Origin: Candidatus Woesearchaeota archaeon
GTDB taxonomy: Archaea; Nanobdellota; Nanobdellia; SCGC-AAA011-G17; GW2011-AR20
Assembly (NCBI GenBank): GCA_018302465.1
Contig: JAGVZQ010000002.1
Location: forward strand, 1 to 43,541
Length of the DNA stretch: 43,541 nt
Direction of reading: 5' to 3'
This document shows positions 1 to 6,842 of the stretch, piece by piece. The notes below the pieces were generated by a model that saw only the letters and a list, made by a program, of their open reading frames with translations, was not told the DNA's origin and did not search any database. Both the position numbers and the translations under genes were made by a program. Each line of letters opens with the position of its first letter. Positions within the stretch are counted from its first letter, which is position 1.

Positions 1-49
1 TTTTCCAGTAGCCATTATCCATAGATGGCATTACAAATAATATTTTCAT
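1..49 (-). CDS. N-terminal fragment of a gene leaving the window
   Basis: An ATG on the minus strand at 49-47 opens a frame reading MKILFVMPSMDNGYWK and runs off the left edge. A short beta-strand rich start of the type KILFVMPS is common in B12-binding radical SAM proteins and in GT-B glycosyltransferases. Sixteen residues cannot separate these. No function is assigned beyond 'probable cytosolic enzyme N-terminus'. Confidence 0.5.
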   Translation of the reverse strand, partial: MKILFVMPSMDNGYWK

Positions 50-183
50 GTTAATTACCTCAGAATACTAGATATTTTAAAGGTTTTTAATATATAAAAT
101 TAGTGGTTTTAAATCGTAGGGTGCTAGACTAACAAGAAGAGGGTAAGGTTAATCATGGAAAGGCGTTGTCAAAAAGTCTATAA

Positions 184-191
184 TTTAAATA
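184..191 (+). promoter_or_regulatory. TATA-like box for the 214 gene
   Basis: TTTAAATA ends 22 nt before the ATG at 214, the spacing expected when an archaeal promoter produces a leaderless mRNA. No Shine-Dalgarno lies between. Confidence 0.45.
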
Positions 192-213
192 ATCTCTCTT
201 ATAACCACTTTTC

Positions 214-1299
214 ATGAAAATATCCCAACTCATGACATCCATGATACTATTTTTTTTATTGATTCTAACTATGGCATCAGCCTATCCAATATTTAAATGT
301 GTGTCTGGAGAACACAGTGATGATTACGCCCTAGAAGAAGGTAGGGTTTTGTTAATCAATATGGATTCTGGTGAACAGTCTATCTTAAACATGGGTCATG
401 ATGGATGGCAGTTTGATTTCGAAAAAGAGTCTTTTGTTAGACAATTTTGCTGGTCCGCTAATCTATCAGAAAAAACATATTATATCTGGTCATACAAAAT
501 AAACGGTGATTCTAAAGCTGCTGAAGATTTTTCAAAGAATGTACATTTTGGAGGGAGCTTCCTTCCAGACTATATGGTCAGGGATGATGAGAGAAACAGG
601 CACTTAAACTTGGACGGTAGCATAGACTTCGAGTATATAATAAGATATACTAGTCGAAGAAACAGCGATCAAATAAATTTTTCCATTTATGAACCCTCAA
701 CGCTATATAAAAAGACAGATGTAACCTTTTACAATTTAGAAACGAACGAGATATTAAACGTGAGTTTTAAAGAAAAAGATTTTGTTGGTTTTCTTTTCCC
801 AGTTTTTAATATTTATGATACCCATGGAATAAAAGCAAAAGGATCATACGGTGAATCTGCTACATTTAGAATAGAGAATGGAGTTTATTACTACAATGGA
901 AAGGATTCATTACAAGGTTACGACCCCAGAGTTCATAACGAGGGATTTAGAAACCTAGTTTACGTACCAATCAATAAGAAGCTATTGGGAGTAGAAACAC
1001 ACAAATTAAATGTAATTAGTATGTCTCCGACCCCAGATAGTATGCTTTCTGATGGAGATAATTTAGTAATGACTTGGATTTCTCCTTCATTTGAGGATTC
1101 TTCTTTTTTTAAAACAGAAATAACCTTAGTTTACTCTTACAAATTTCAGTGGGATACTCTTTTAATCGCTTTTACAGGAGCCCTACTTGCTGTATTACTG
1201 GAGAAAGTAATAGAGACGTATTATTGGGGTAAAATAGAAAGATTCCTGTCTAGAACAAATAGAATACTAAAAATTATTATTGGTAAAAATAAGCCTTAA
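214..1299 (+). CDS. Secreted, C-terminally anchored protein of unknown function
   Basis: The 361-residue product begins with a Sec-type signal peptide or anchor (hydrophobic residues about 8-23, ending MASAYP). A long polar, aromatic-rich, probably beta-rich ectodomain follows. There is one transmembrane helix near residues 316-332 (LLIAFTGALLAVLLE) and a short basic cytoplasmic tail. The topology is that of a surface protein held in the membrane from its C-terminus. I recognise no family. It stands alone on the plus strand with its own TATA-like box, and the next gene converges on it. Start choice is supported by the TATA spacing and by the signal peptide beginning at this Met. Confidence 0.75.
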   Translation: MKISQLMTSMILFFLLILTMASAYPIFKCVSGEHSDDYALEEGRVLLINMDSGEQSILNMGHDGWQFDFEKESFVRQFCWSANLSEKTYYIWSYKINGDSKAAEDFSKNVHFGGSFLPDYMVRDDERNRHLNLDGSIDFEYIIRYTSRRNSDQINFSIYEPSTLYKKTDVTFYNLETNEILNVSFKEKDFVGFLFPVFNIYDTHGIKAKGSYGESATFRIENGVYYYNGKDSLQGYDPRVHNEGFRNLVYVPINKKLLGVETHKLNVISMSPTPDSMLSDGDNLVMTWISPSFEDSSFFKTEITLVYSYKFQWDTLLIAFTGALLAVLLEKVIETYYWGKIERFLSRTNRILKIIIGKNKP

Positions 1300-1344
1300 A
1301 AAAAATTATGTCAATTAACAGAATCAATAAACATCACTATTTCC

Positions 1345-2073
1345 TCAGTCATGCTCAAAAACATTGCCTAAATTAATCCCGCTTCCCTTTCCTCCGCCAG
1401 CAGGTCTAGGCATATATTTAATTAATTTATTAGCTAAGTTTCTTATAGGCATACTCTGTAAAATAACTTTGCCAGGTCCTTGTAATTTAGCTAAAAATAA
1501 TCCCTCTCCACCAAATAAAATATTCTTAACACCTTTAACAGTCTCTAAATCATAAGAAACACTTTCTTCATACATAGCAATATGCCCAGTATCAACTTTA
1601 AGAACTTCATTCTTTTTTAAATTATACTCAGCAACACTTCCATCTATTTCTAAAAATACAGTTCCAGGACCAGTAGTTTTCTGTAAAATAAATCCCTCTC
1701 CACCAAATAACCCAGTTCCTAATTTTTTCCTGAGATGCATTTCTAATTTAACACTATCTTCAGCGCATAAAAAAGAATCTTTCTGGATTATTATAGATTC
1801 ATCTTTTTTCAGTTTAATAGCTTTAATCTCACCAGGAAATTCAGAAACAAAAGTTACTTCTCCTTTCCCTTTTGAAATAAAATTTACTAAGAATAAAGAC
1901 TCACCTGAAAACATCCTTCCCACTCCTTTTAATAATCCCCCTCTTGTAGAAGTCTCCATATCAATATTATCAGACATCCAGGCCATTCCACCAGCATCAG
2001 AATAAACCTTTTCTTTATCATTCAGAGTTATACTGACAACTGGCAAATTTCCGCCATAAATTTTGTATTGCAT
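1345..2073 (-). CDS. AIM24/TIGR00266-family protein
   Basis: The 242-residue protein shows the pattern of the AIM24 (DUF124, TIGR00266) family: an early SDAGGMAWMSDNI segment, repeated double-stranded beta-helix units, two GLF/FGGEG(F/L)-type glycine turns (about residues 123-129 and 189-194), and a Gly/Pro-rich tail after MPRP. The family has a trimeric tryptophan-RNA-binding-attenuation-like fold. Its role in prokaryotes is not established, although in mitochondria AIM24 affects inner-membrane organisation. A TATA-like TTATAAATC about 25 nt upstream of the ATG suggests a leaderless transcript. It is complete and of normal family length. Confidence 0.88.
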   Translation of the reverse strand: MQYKIYGGNLPVVSITLNDKEKVYSDAGGMAWMSDNIDMETSTRGGLLKGVGRMFSGESLFLVNFISKGKGEVTFVSEFPGEIKAIKLKKDESIIIQKDSFLCAEDSVKLEMHLRKKLGTGLFGGEGFILQKTTGPGTVFLEIDGSVAEYNLKKNEVLKVDTGHIAMYEESVSYDLETVKGVKNILFGGEGLFLAKLQGPGKVILQSMPIRNLANKLIKYMPRPAGGGKGSGINLGNVFEHD

Positions 2074-2238
2074 ACAATAAGAAAGATGTAAGGATTTATA
2101 AGATTATTTCTAAGCTTCCGTTGCAGTACTAGTTCTAGAATCTGCACGATTAGGAGCATTCTTTCCAAGTTCATAAGCAAAAAAACAACATTTGTAGCTC
2201 CTAAGACACCAATCAACATATTAGAAACTATAAAAACA

Positions 2239-2244
2239 TTTAAA
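2239..2244 (+). promoter_or_regulatory. TATA-like box for the RelE-like toxin
   Basis: TTTAAA lies 22 nt before the ATG at 2267, consistent with leaderless transcription of the toxin gene from its own promoter, separate from the antitoxin. Confidence 0.4.
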
Positions 2245-2266
2245 CAAAAGCCTATATAGTTATATT

Positions 2267-2539
2267 ATGGATTGGATAGTTCTAAAAACAGAAATGTTCG
2301 AAAGAAAATTCAGTAAGCTTGATAAAAGTATACAAAAAGAGATTGAAGACATAAAAAACCAGTTAAAAATAAATCCTTATGTTGGAAGAGAATTAAAATA
2401 TGAATTTTTTAGAGAAAAGAAAGTTGGTAAATTCAGAATTTATTACTTAATCTATAAAAAATATGTAATAGTATACTTAATCACAGTTAGTGAGAAGAAA
2501 GACCAACAAAAGACGATAAACACCATTTATTATTCTTAG
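2267..2539 (+). CDS. RelE/ParE-family toxin, probably C-terminally frameshifted
   Basis: The 90-residue frame matches the archaeal RelE/ParE toxin core: an N-terminal helical pair (FERKFSKLDKSIQKEI), a central KVGKFRIYYLIYKK strand pair with the basic residues used for RNA or gyrase contacts, and a final VIVYLITVSEKKDQQKTI strand/helix. After QQKTINTI the frame stops early. A neighbouring frame immediately continues with a plausible amphipathic tail (LDKYKEEIEKW...) to a stop at 2584-2586. Adding one T near 2535 would join the two and give roughly 105 residues, the usual length. So the gene is either a recent frameshift allele or carries a sequence error. The antitoxin lies convergent at 2583-2717. 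Confidence 0.78.
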   Translation: MDWIVLKTEMFERKFSKLDKSIQKEIEDIKNQLKINPYVGRELKYEFFREKKVGKFRIYYLIYKKYVIVYLITVSEKKDQQKTINTIYYS

Positions 2540-2582
2540 ATAAATATAAAGAAGAAATTGAAAAATGGACTGAAGAACACAG

Positions 2583-2717
2583 TTAATTCCAGACCTTAAC
2601 TCTTCCAGCTTTAATATCCTCTAAACCCTGCACTAATTCAGCTAGCAATTTCATATCTATATCTTCTAGCTTTTTTAGCTTCCTATATTCCTGTTTTGGG
2701 ATAGTTATAGTTTCCAT
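2583..2717 (-). CDS. Small antitoxin-like protein, convergent to the toxin
   Basis: A 44-residue frame begins METITIPKQEYRKLKKLE and ends RVKVWN. The pattern 'ETITIPKxEYxxLKK' plus a short acidic helix ending in a basic, tryptophan-containing tail resembles small archaeal RelB-like antitoxins that pair with RelE. An ATG 12 nt further upstream (2729) is possible. I prefer 2717 because the TATA-like box at 2738-2747 sits about 20 nt before it. Its stop overlaps the end of the restored toxin frame, so toxin and antitoxin are tail to tail, which is not the usual antitoxin-first operon. Confidence 0.6.
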   Translation of the reverse strand: METITIPKQEYRKLKKLEDIDMKLLAELVQGLEDIKAGRVKVWN

Positions 2718-2737
2718 GGGATTATCCATACTCAGCT

Positions 2738-2747
2738 GTATTTAAAC
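2738..2747 (-). promoter_or_regulatory. TATA-like box for the small antitoxin
   Basis: On the minus strand the sequence reads GTTTAAATAC, about 20 nt upstream of the antitoxin ATG at 2717. It supports independent transcription of the antitoxin from the opposite strand to the toxin. Confidence 0.4.
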
Positions 2748-2786
2748 ATTTCGAAACTTATTTCTTCATATCACCACAAGCTATAA

Positions 2787-2867
2787 TGCAAAGATAAAAT
2801 ATTTACAGAAGATTTAACAATAAAAGCAGCAGCTAAACTAGCTTCAAAGAGACTAAAAGAAGGATAG
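2787..2867 (+). pseudogene. Possible gene remnant
   Basis: Between two stops a 26-codon stretch reads like a helical protein C-terminus (FTEDLTIKAAAKLASKRLKEG). It has no start codon, and a stop sits directly upstream. It may be the decayed tail of a small helical protein of the toxin-antitoxin island. It may also be chance. Confidence 0.2.
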
Positions 2868-2900
2868 ATTAAGTATTTCTCCAAAAACTAAATGGAAAGA

Positions 2901-2908
2901 TTTATAAA
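2901..2908 (+). promoter_or_regulatory. TATA box of the HEPN/MNT operon
   Basis: TTTATAAA, preceded by a purine-rich BRE-like GGAAAGA, ends 23 nt before the ATG at 2932. Confidence 0.55.
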
Positions 2909-2912
2909 CGAG

Positions 2913-2930
2913 TGGAAATATATATTTCCA
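2913..2930 (+). promoter_or_regulatory. Perfect palindrome, probable autoregulatory operator
   Basis: TGGAAATATATATTTCCA is an uninterrupted 18-nt palindrome placed between the TATA box and the first codon of the MNT gene. The first gene product has an N-terminal helix-turn-helix domain, so dimeric self-repression at this site is the simplest reading. Confidence 0.55.
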
Positions 2931-2931
2931 T

Positions 2932-3450
2932 ATGGAAAAAATATTAAACATACTATCGACCTTTTTCGAAAATCCAAAGAAAGAATTTTATATCAGAGAA
3001 TTAGCAAAGATATTAAAAACAAACCATACAACTGTAAGGAATTATCTTAAAAAATTAGAAAAAGAAAATTTCCTAATAATAAGCAAAACTGGGCTTTATC
3101 CGTCTTATAGATTAAATCTATCAAAGAAAACTCTAAATTTAAAATTATTTTACAACCTTGAAAAATTAAGAAAATCCAACTTAATAGAAGGTTTAGAGAA
3201 ATACTATGATTTCCCTGTCATAGTTTTGTTCGGAAGCTATTCAAAAGCTACTGATGACAAAGAGAGTGATATTGATATTTGCATAATATCAAAAATAAAA
3301 AAAGAATTTAATGTTAAAGACTATGAAAAAAAACTCAACAGAGAAATAAGTTTGCATCATTTTGAAGATATTAAGGGTGCTAAAAATAAAGGGTTAATTA
3401 ACAGTATATGTAATGGTATTGTTTTATCAGGAGATTTGGAGGTTTTCTAA
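2932..3450 (+). CDS. HTH-fused MNT nucleotidyltransferase (antitoxin of HEPN/MNT module)
   Basis: The 172-residue protein has a winged-helix domain (about residues 1-60, TTVRNYLKKLEKENFL recognition region) followed by a minimal nucleotidyltransferase domain with the motif GSYSKATDDKESDIDI near residue 100 (GS followed by DxD). In characterised HEPN/MNT modules the MNT partner neutralises the HEPN RNase, in some cases by AMPylating it. The position where many active members carry a third Asp reads REISLHHF here, so catalysis is uncertain and neutralisation may be by binding. The HTH fusion suggests that it also represses its own operon through the palindrome just upstream. Its stop overlaps the next ATG by one base (TAATG). 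Confidence 0.85.
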   Translation: MEKILNILSTFFENPKKEFYIRELAKILKTNHTTVRNYLKKLEKENFLIISKTGLYPSYRLNLSKKTLNLKLFYNLEKLRKSNLIEGLEKYYDFPVIVLFGSYSKATDDKESDIDICIISKIKKEFNVKDYEKKLNREISLHHFEDIKGAKNKGLINSICNGIVLSGDLEVF

Positions 3451-3854
3451 TGGATTTTAGAACGCACTTAAAAGAAGGAAAAATAAGAGAAGTAAAGAAA
3501 GATATAATCCGTGCTAAAAGCTTAATGAAATCTTCAAAACAGGCAGTAGACACTTCTAAATTAATTCCTTTAAATGAAAATACTTGTAAAACAATATTCA
3601 GAGAGTTATATGAAGGGCTAAGAGAATATTGTGAAGCACTAGGCTACTTACATGGTTACAAATTCTTTGATCATCTGTCTATAACTTATTTTTTAAAAGA
3701 AATTATAAATAAAGGTGAAATTGCAAAAAAGTTTGATAGGCTTAGGAAAATAAGGAATGGAATAAATTATTATGGAGAAGATTTAAATCTGGAGACTGTG
3801 GAAGAAGCATCAAAAGAAATTCCTAAAATTATTAAAGAACTAGAAACTATTTAA
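3450..3854 (+). CDS. HEPN-domain toxin
   Basis: The 134-residue all-helical protein has the HEPN layout of long helices with a C-terminal RKIRNGINYYGED motif. HEPN RNases use an R-x4-6-H active site. Here the arginine-asparagine pair is kept but the histidine position is a tyrosine, a variant common in archaeal HEPN proteins next to nucleotidyltransferases, so RNase activity cannot be assumed. Translation is coupled to the MNT gene through a one-base overlap, which marks the two as a module. Confidence 0.82.
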   Translation: MDFRTHLKEGKIREVKKDIIRAKSLMKSSKQAVDTSKLIPLNENTCKTIFRELYEGLREYCEALGYLHGYKFFDHLSITYFLKEIINKGEIAKKFDRLRKIRNGINYYGEDLNLETVEEASKEIPKIIKELETI

Positions 3855-3858
3855 AAAT

Positions 3859-4737
3859 TCATTTCTTCATATCAGCCAAAAACCCAAATAACCCAATCTG
3901 AACTCCAATAATAACTAACATAATACTTAATATTGTCAAAGGCAGATGTCCAACTCTTCCTGTAAATATAAAATTCAATACTAATATTATGCCAATAAAT
4001 ACTCCTAACAAAAAGAAAAACAATCCAATGCTTCCAAAAAACTTCAAAGGCCTGTAATCTCTGTAAATTCTTAAAATATTAATCCATGCTTTGAAAGCAT
4101 ACTCAAAAGGATTCTTCATCAATCTGCTTTCCCCATTTCTTTTCCTAAAGTATGTAGGAATCTCTTTTATTTTAAATCCTAAATTAACAGCTCTTATTAT
4201 CTGCTCCTGAGTATAAGTATGGTCAGAACCAATCTCAATTTTCGCAACTTCAGAAGTAAAAGCTCTGAAACCAGTCTGGCAATCCCCAACCCTATAACGA
4301 ACAATTTTAGATATAGTATTTGAAAAAGCCAAGTTTCCTAACTGTTTTAACACAGGCATGCTTTCTATTCCACCAATAAATCTATTCCCTAAAACTAAAT
4401 CATATCCTCCTTTTACTTGTTCAATTAACCTTGGAATATCCTCAGCTAAATACTGCCCATCAGCATCTGTATGAACTATAATATCAGCATTTAACTTCAA
4501 GCATTCTTTCATCTCAGTTCTGAATGCCTGAGCTAACCCTAAATTTCTATTATGAGAAACAACAATAGCCCCATTCTTTTCAGCTATCTCTTTAGTCTTA
4601 TCTTTAGAACCATCATCCACAACTAAGATAGTATAGCTATACTTCTTTCCGCTAAGAACTTCCTTAATATCCCTTACAACATACCCTATGCTCTTTTCCT
4701 CATTATATGCAGGTATGGTAACCACTATTTTTTCCAT
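3859..4737 (-). CDS. Family 2 glycosyltransferase, dolichyl-phosphate-sugar synthase type
   Basis: The 292-residue enzyme starts with a GT-A fold: VTIPAYNEEKSIG, then VDDGSKDKT, the metal-binding DADGQ (about residue 92) and QTGFRAF. Two transmembrane helices follow at about residues 234-260 and 268-288, ending FGFLADMKK. This is the arrangement of membrane-bound polyprenyl-phosphate mannose/glucose synthases, which load a sugar from a nucleotide donor onto dolichyl phosphate at the cytosolic face for later use by GT-C enzymes. Several GT-C proteins lie in the same window (6835-8532, 32063-34916). It is separated from the upstream glycosylation operon by the RelE toxin-antitoxin pair. Confidence 0.9.
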   Translation of the reverse strand: MEKIVVTIPAYNEEKSIGYVVRDIKEVLSGKKYSYTILVVDDGSKDKTKEIAEKNGAIVVSHNRNLGLAQAFRTEMKECLKLNADIIVHTDADGQYLAEDIPRLIEQVKGGYDLVLGNRFIGGIESMPVLKQLGNLAFSNTISKIVRYRVGDCQTGFRAFTSEVAKIEIGSDHTYTQEQIIRAVNLGFKIKEIPTYFRKRNGESRLMKNPFEYAFKAWINILRIYRDYRPLKFFGSIGLFFFLLGVFIGIILVLNFIFTGRVGHLPLTILSIMLVIIGVQIGLFGFLADMKK

Positions 4738-4787
4738 ACAACATTCAATAAGGAAAGAATTAAAAGGATTTTGAAAAGCCCTGATTC

Positions 4788-5054
4788 TCAGTAAACATCA
4801 TCGTGGTGGGCAAAATCTACAAATAAGATAAAATTCTTTTCCTTATCAACTTTAAAAGTTAATACAAAGTGCTTGTCTATATGGACTCTTTTAAATTCCT
4901 TTAAATCATATCTCAAATTTTTATAATGCTCTACAGACTCTGTGTTTATTATTTCTTTAATTTTTTTATGTATAATCTCAACTTTTTTCTTGTCTTTTTT
5001 TACTAATTTTCTTATCTTAAATTTTAGCTCATCACTCAAATCAAAGTCAAACAT
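4788..5054 (-). CDS. RelE-type toxin
   Basis: The 88-residue protein has the RelE fold order: N-terminal helices (KFKIRKLVKKDKKKVEIIHKKI), a NLRYDLKEFKRVHIDKHFVLTFKV strand region and an acidic/histidine tail FAHHDDVY. The family comprises ribosome-dependent mRNA interferases or gyrase inhibitors. Archaeal members of this type often keep a conserved HxDxxY end, as here. Its ATG directly follows the stop of the upstream antitoxin (TAG-ATG), the normal antitoxin-toxin operon layout. Confidence 0.8.
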   Translation of the reverse strand: MFDFDLSDELKFKIRKLVKKDKKKVEIIHKKIKEIINTESVEHYKNLRYDLKEFKRVHIDKHFVLTFKVDKEKNFILFVDFAHHDDVY

Positions 5055-5309
5055 CTAAGAAACCTCGCATAGTTTATCCAATTCCTTTATACTCATTTTC
5101 TTACTATCATACTTTTTTAGGTGTCTCTCACTTATCCCAATCACTTTTTTTACATATTGGTCTTTTGCTTCCCTTTCAACTACTTCATCGCCATACAATT
5201 CAACAAACTTGTTTAATGCCTCTGATTTGTCTTTTAGATCAAATTTTGCTTTTACTACATTCAATACTTTGTCAGAATATTTACTTAGAACTACTCTCGC
5301 AAGAACCAT
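5055..5309 (-). CDS. DUF2683-like antitoxin
   Basis: An 84-residue protein starting MVLARVVL, with a ribbon-like N-terminal strand then helices (KAKFDLKDKSEALNKFVELYG), as in ribbon-helix-helix DNA-binding antitoxins. A C-terminal region ending KKMSIKELDKLCEV would bind the toxin. The KYIKKV/YVKKV segment resembles archaeal DUF2683 antitoxins. Start choice: an upstream Met would add 23 residues, but the ATG at 5309 has a GGAGGT 4 nt before it, and the extension would lie over the promoter. The downstream gene is the RelE toxin. Confidence 0.75.
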   Translation of the reverse strand: MVLARVVLSKYSDKVLNVVKAKFDLKDKSEALNKFVELYGDEVVEREAKDQYVKKVIGISERHLKKYDSKKMSIKELDKLCEVS

Positions 5310-5313
5310 TTTT

Positions 5314-5319
5314 ACCTCC
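5314..5319 (-). promoter_or_regulatory. Shine-Dalgarno deciding the antitoxin start
   Basis: GGAGGT on the minus strand sits 4 nt before the ATG at 5309 and rules out the upstream in-frame ATGs. Strong Shine-Dalgarno sites are rare before the first genes of units in this window. Confidence 0.65.
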
Positions 5320-5321
5320 GA

Positions 5322-5338
5322 ATACATGTGACATGCAT
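5322..5338 (-). promoter_or_regulatory. Imperfect palindrome, probable antitoxin operator
   Basis: On the minus strand ATGCATGTCACATGTAT is a 17-nt inverted repeat around a central C with one mismatch pair. It lies between the TATA-like box (5347-5354) and the Shine-Dalgarno, where bound antitoxin would block transcription initiation. Confidence 0.45.
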
Positions 5339-5346
5339 ATGAAGTG

Positions 5347-5354
5347 TATATAAG
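5347..5354 (-). promoter_or_regulatory. TATA box of the RelE/DUF2683 operon
   Basis: CTTATATA on the minus strand, about 38 nt upstream of the antitoxin ATG. The expected transcription start is near 5322, giving a short leader that carries the Shine-Dalgarno. Confidence 0.5.
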
Positions 5355-5388
5355 TATATTTAAAGTTTTCTCTTTCAAGAAATATATT

Positions 5389-6222
5389 TTATTTTTTCCG
5401 TAATTTCAAGATAATATGCCAGCTTTGGTTTTTAACAACAGGAATATTGGATATGATTTTATCAAATCCTAAAAAGCCAGCCATTAGAAGTTTATTACAT
5501 TTCAGTTTTCTGTTGGTTCCTTCATACATATACCCAAGATAGCTGACATTTTCCATAGAATAAATTTCAAAATACGGTTTTATTATTTTAATTAATTCTT
5601 CTTTCTCAAAATTCTTATGCCAAGGCCCGAATCTTTTTGTATCCTTATAAGCATCTCTCCTTAATTTTCTATTAACTAAAGCAGCATGCGTTTCAGAAAC
5701 AACAGCAATTCCATCATCTTTCAAAACTCTAAATATTTCTTTAACTCCATCCTCAGGATTTTTTAAATGGTGCAGCATTGAATCAGTATAAACAACATCA
5801 AATGTTTTATCTTTAAATGGTAATTTTTCAGCCTGTGCTCTTACTAAATATTTAATTCTTTTCTTAGCTTCTCTCAGCATATCCAAAGAAATATCACTGC
5901 CAACTATAACATTCCCCTCAGGAATAACTAAAGATAATTTTCCAGGACCGCATCCATTATCTAAAACCAGTCCTTTTTTGTCAACAATTAATTTTTTCTT
6001 CCAGTTTCTCCAGCTCATTGTAATTGCTTTATTAGTTTGAATGCCTCCATAATTTCCGACTGCAGTTTCCTGAGCATTAAACTCTTTTTCTAACTCTTTT
6101 TTATTTAATATAAAGTCAGGGATATCACCTAAAAATTTATGCCTGCCACAGCTATATCCTTCTTTAATTTTCTTTAAATCTTTTCCGCATTTAACACATT
6201 GCAGAGTATTTTCAAATCTCAT
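5389..6222 (-). CDS. SAM-dependent methyltransferase with N-terminal zinc-ribbon segment
   Basis: The 277-residue protein starts with a Trm112-like metal-binding segment (C9-x2-C12 ... C25-x2-H28). A class I methyltransferase domain follows: motif I DNGCGPGKLS near residue 93, the acidic strand end GSDISLDM, and the post-motif stretch VVYTDSMLHHLKNPEDG. Such type-11 methyltransferases commonly methylate sugars, lipids or quinones. The operon context (GT-C enzyme and another methyltransferase upstream) favours a sugar or glycolipid substrate, but this is inference. The start overlaps the stop of the upstream gene as ATGA. Confidence 0.85.
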   Translation of the reverse strand: MRFENTLQCVKCGKDLKKIKEGYSCGRHKFLGDIPDFILNKKELEKEFNAQETAVGNYGGIQTNKAITMSWRNWKKKLIVDKKGLVLDNGCGPGKLSLVIPEGNVIVGSDISLDMLREAKKRIKYLVRAQAEKLPFKDKTFDVVYTDSMLHHLKNPEDGVKEIFRVLKDDGIAVVSETHAALVNRKLRRDAYKDTKRFGPWHKNFEKEELIKIIKPYFEIYSMENVSYLGYMYEGTNRKLKCNKLLMAGFLGFDKIISNIPVVKNQSWHIILKLRKK

Positions 6223-6842
6223 TTTGTTAACCTAAATTCTAATTCAAATATATTCGTAAAGGGAGAAATCGTTTCAGAAAATTTTTCATACAAAACCGGC
6301 TTAATATTCATAACAGTCTCCCAGACTCTCAGTATTGGAAAAAGAAAATAATAAAGATACATTAATTTAGGATATTTTTTCATGTTATTCTTTGTCATGT
6401 AAAAAGATCTTAATCTGACTTTGACTTCTGAAAAAACAATCCCAGGAAACATGAACGACATAGGATCATTCTGTTTAAAACCGTCCATTATAGTGGTGTT
6501 AAAAAATAGTTTATGCCCGAATGTAAATGCTCTGAATGAAGAATAATGTGGAACTTTTATTATTGCCACTCCCCCTTTCTTCAACACCCTGCAAACCTCC
6601 CCCATCTGAAATTCAAAGTTGCTCATATGCTCTAAAGAATTATCCATGTATACCATATCAACAAAACTATCCGGAACAGGGATCCCTTTATCAATATCGT
6701 AAACAATATCCACACAAGGAGTTTTTACTTTATCAATGCCAATAACTCTTTGTCCTTCCTTTCCTTTATATTTTCTCATTCCGCACCCTACGTCTAAGAC
6801 AGTATACTCATTAGGGTTTATTTTTACTATATTATCAACCAT
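6219..6842 (-). CDS. SAM-dependent methyltransferase, type 11
   Basis: The 207-residue class I methyltransferase has motif I VLDVGCGMRKY, the acidic IGIDKV after strand 2 and VDMVYMDNSLEHM at motif IV. The 'NSLEHM...CRVLKKGG' pattern is typical of small methyltransferases in O-antigen or S-layer glycan clusters. The C-terminal third is hydrophobic and basic (LMYLYYFLFPILRVWETV) and may touch the membrane. It overlaps the GT-C gene upstream by 8 nt and the next methyltransferase by 4 nt, so the three are translationally coupled. Confidence 0.85.
   Translation of the reverse strand: MVDNIVKINPNEYTVLDVGCGMRKYKGKEGQRVIGIDKVKTPCVDIVYDIDKGIPVPDSFVDMVYMDNSLEHMSNFEFQMGEVCRVLKKGGVAIIKVPHYSSFRAFTFGHKLFFNTTIMDGFKQNDPMSFMFPGIVFSEVKVRLRSFYMTKNNMKKYPKLMYLYYFLFPILRVWETVMNIKPVLYEKFSETISPFTNIFELEFRLTK

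Noticed and set aside
2028-2219. Minus-strand 63-codon frame as it stands
   Set aside because: Its second half overlaps the AIM24-like gene start and reads as random hydrophobic sequence. Only a frame-corrected 36-residue version looks protein-like and is listed as a low-interest finding.
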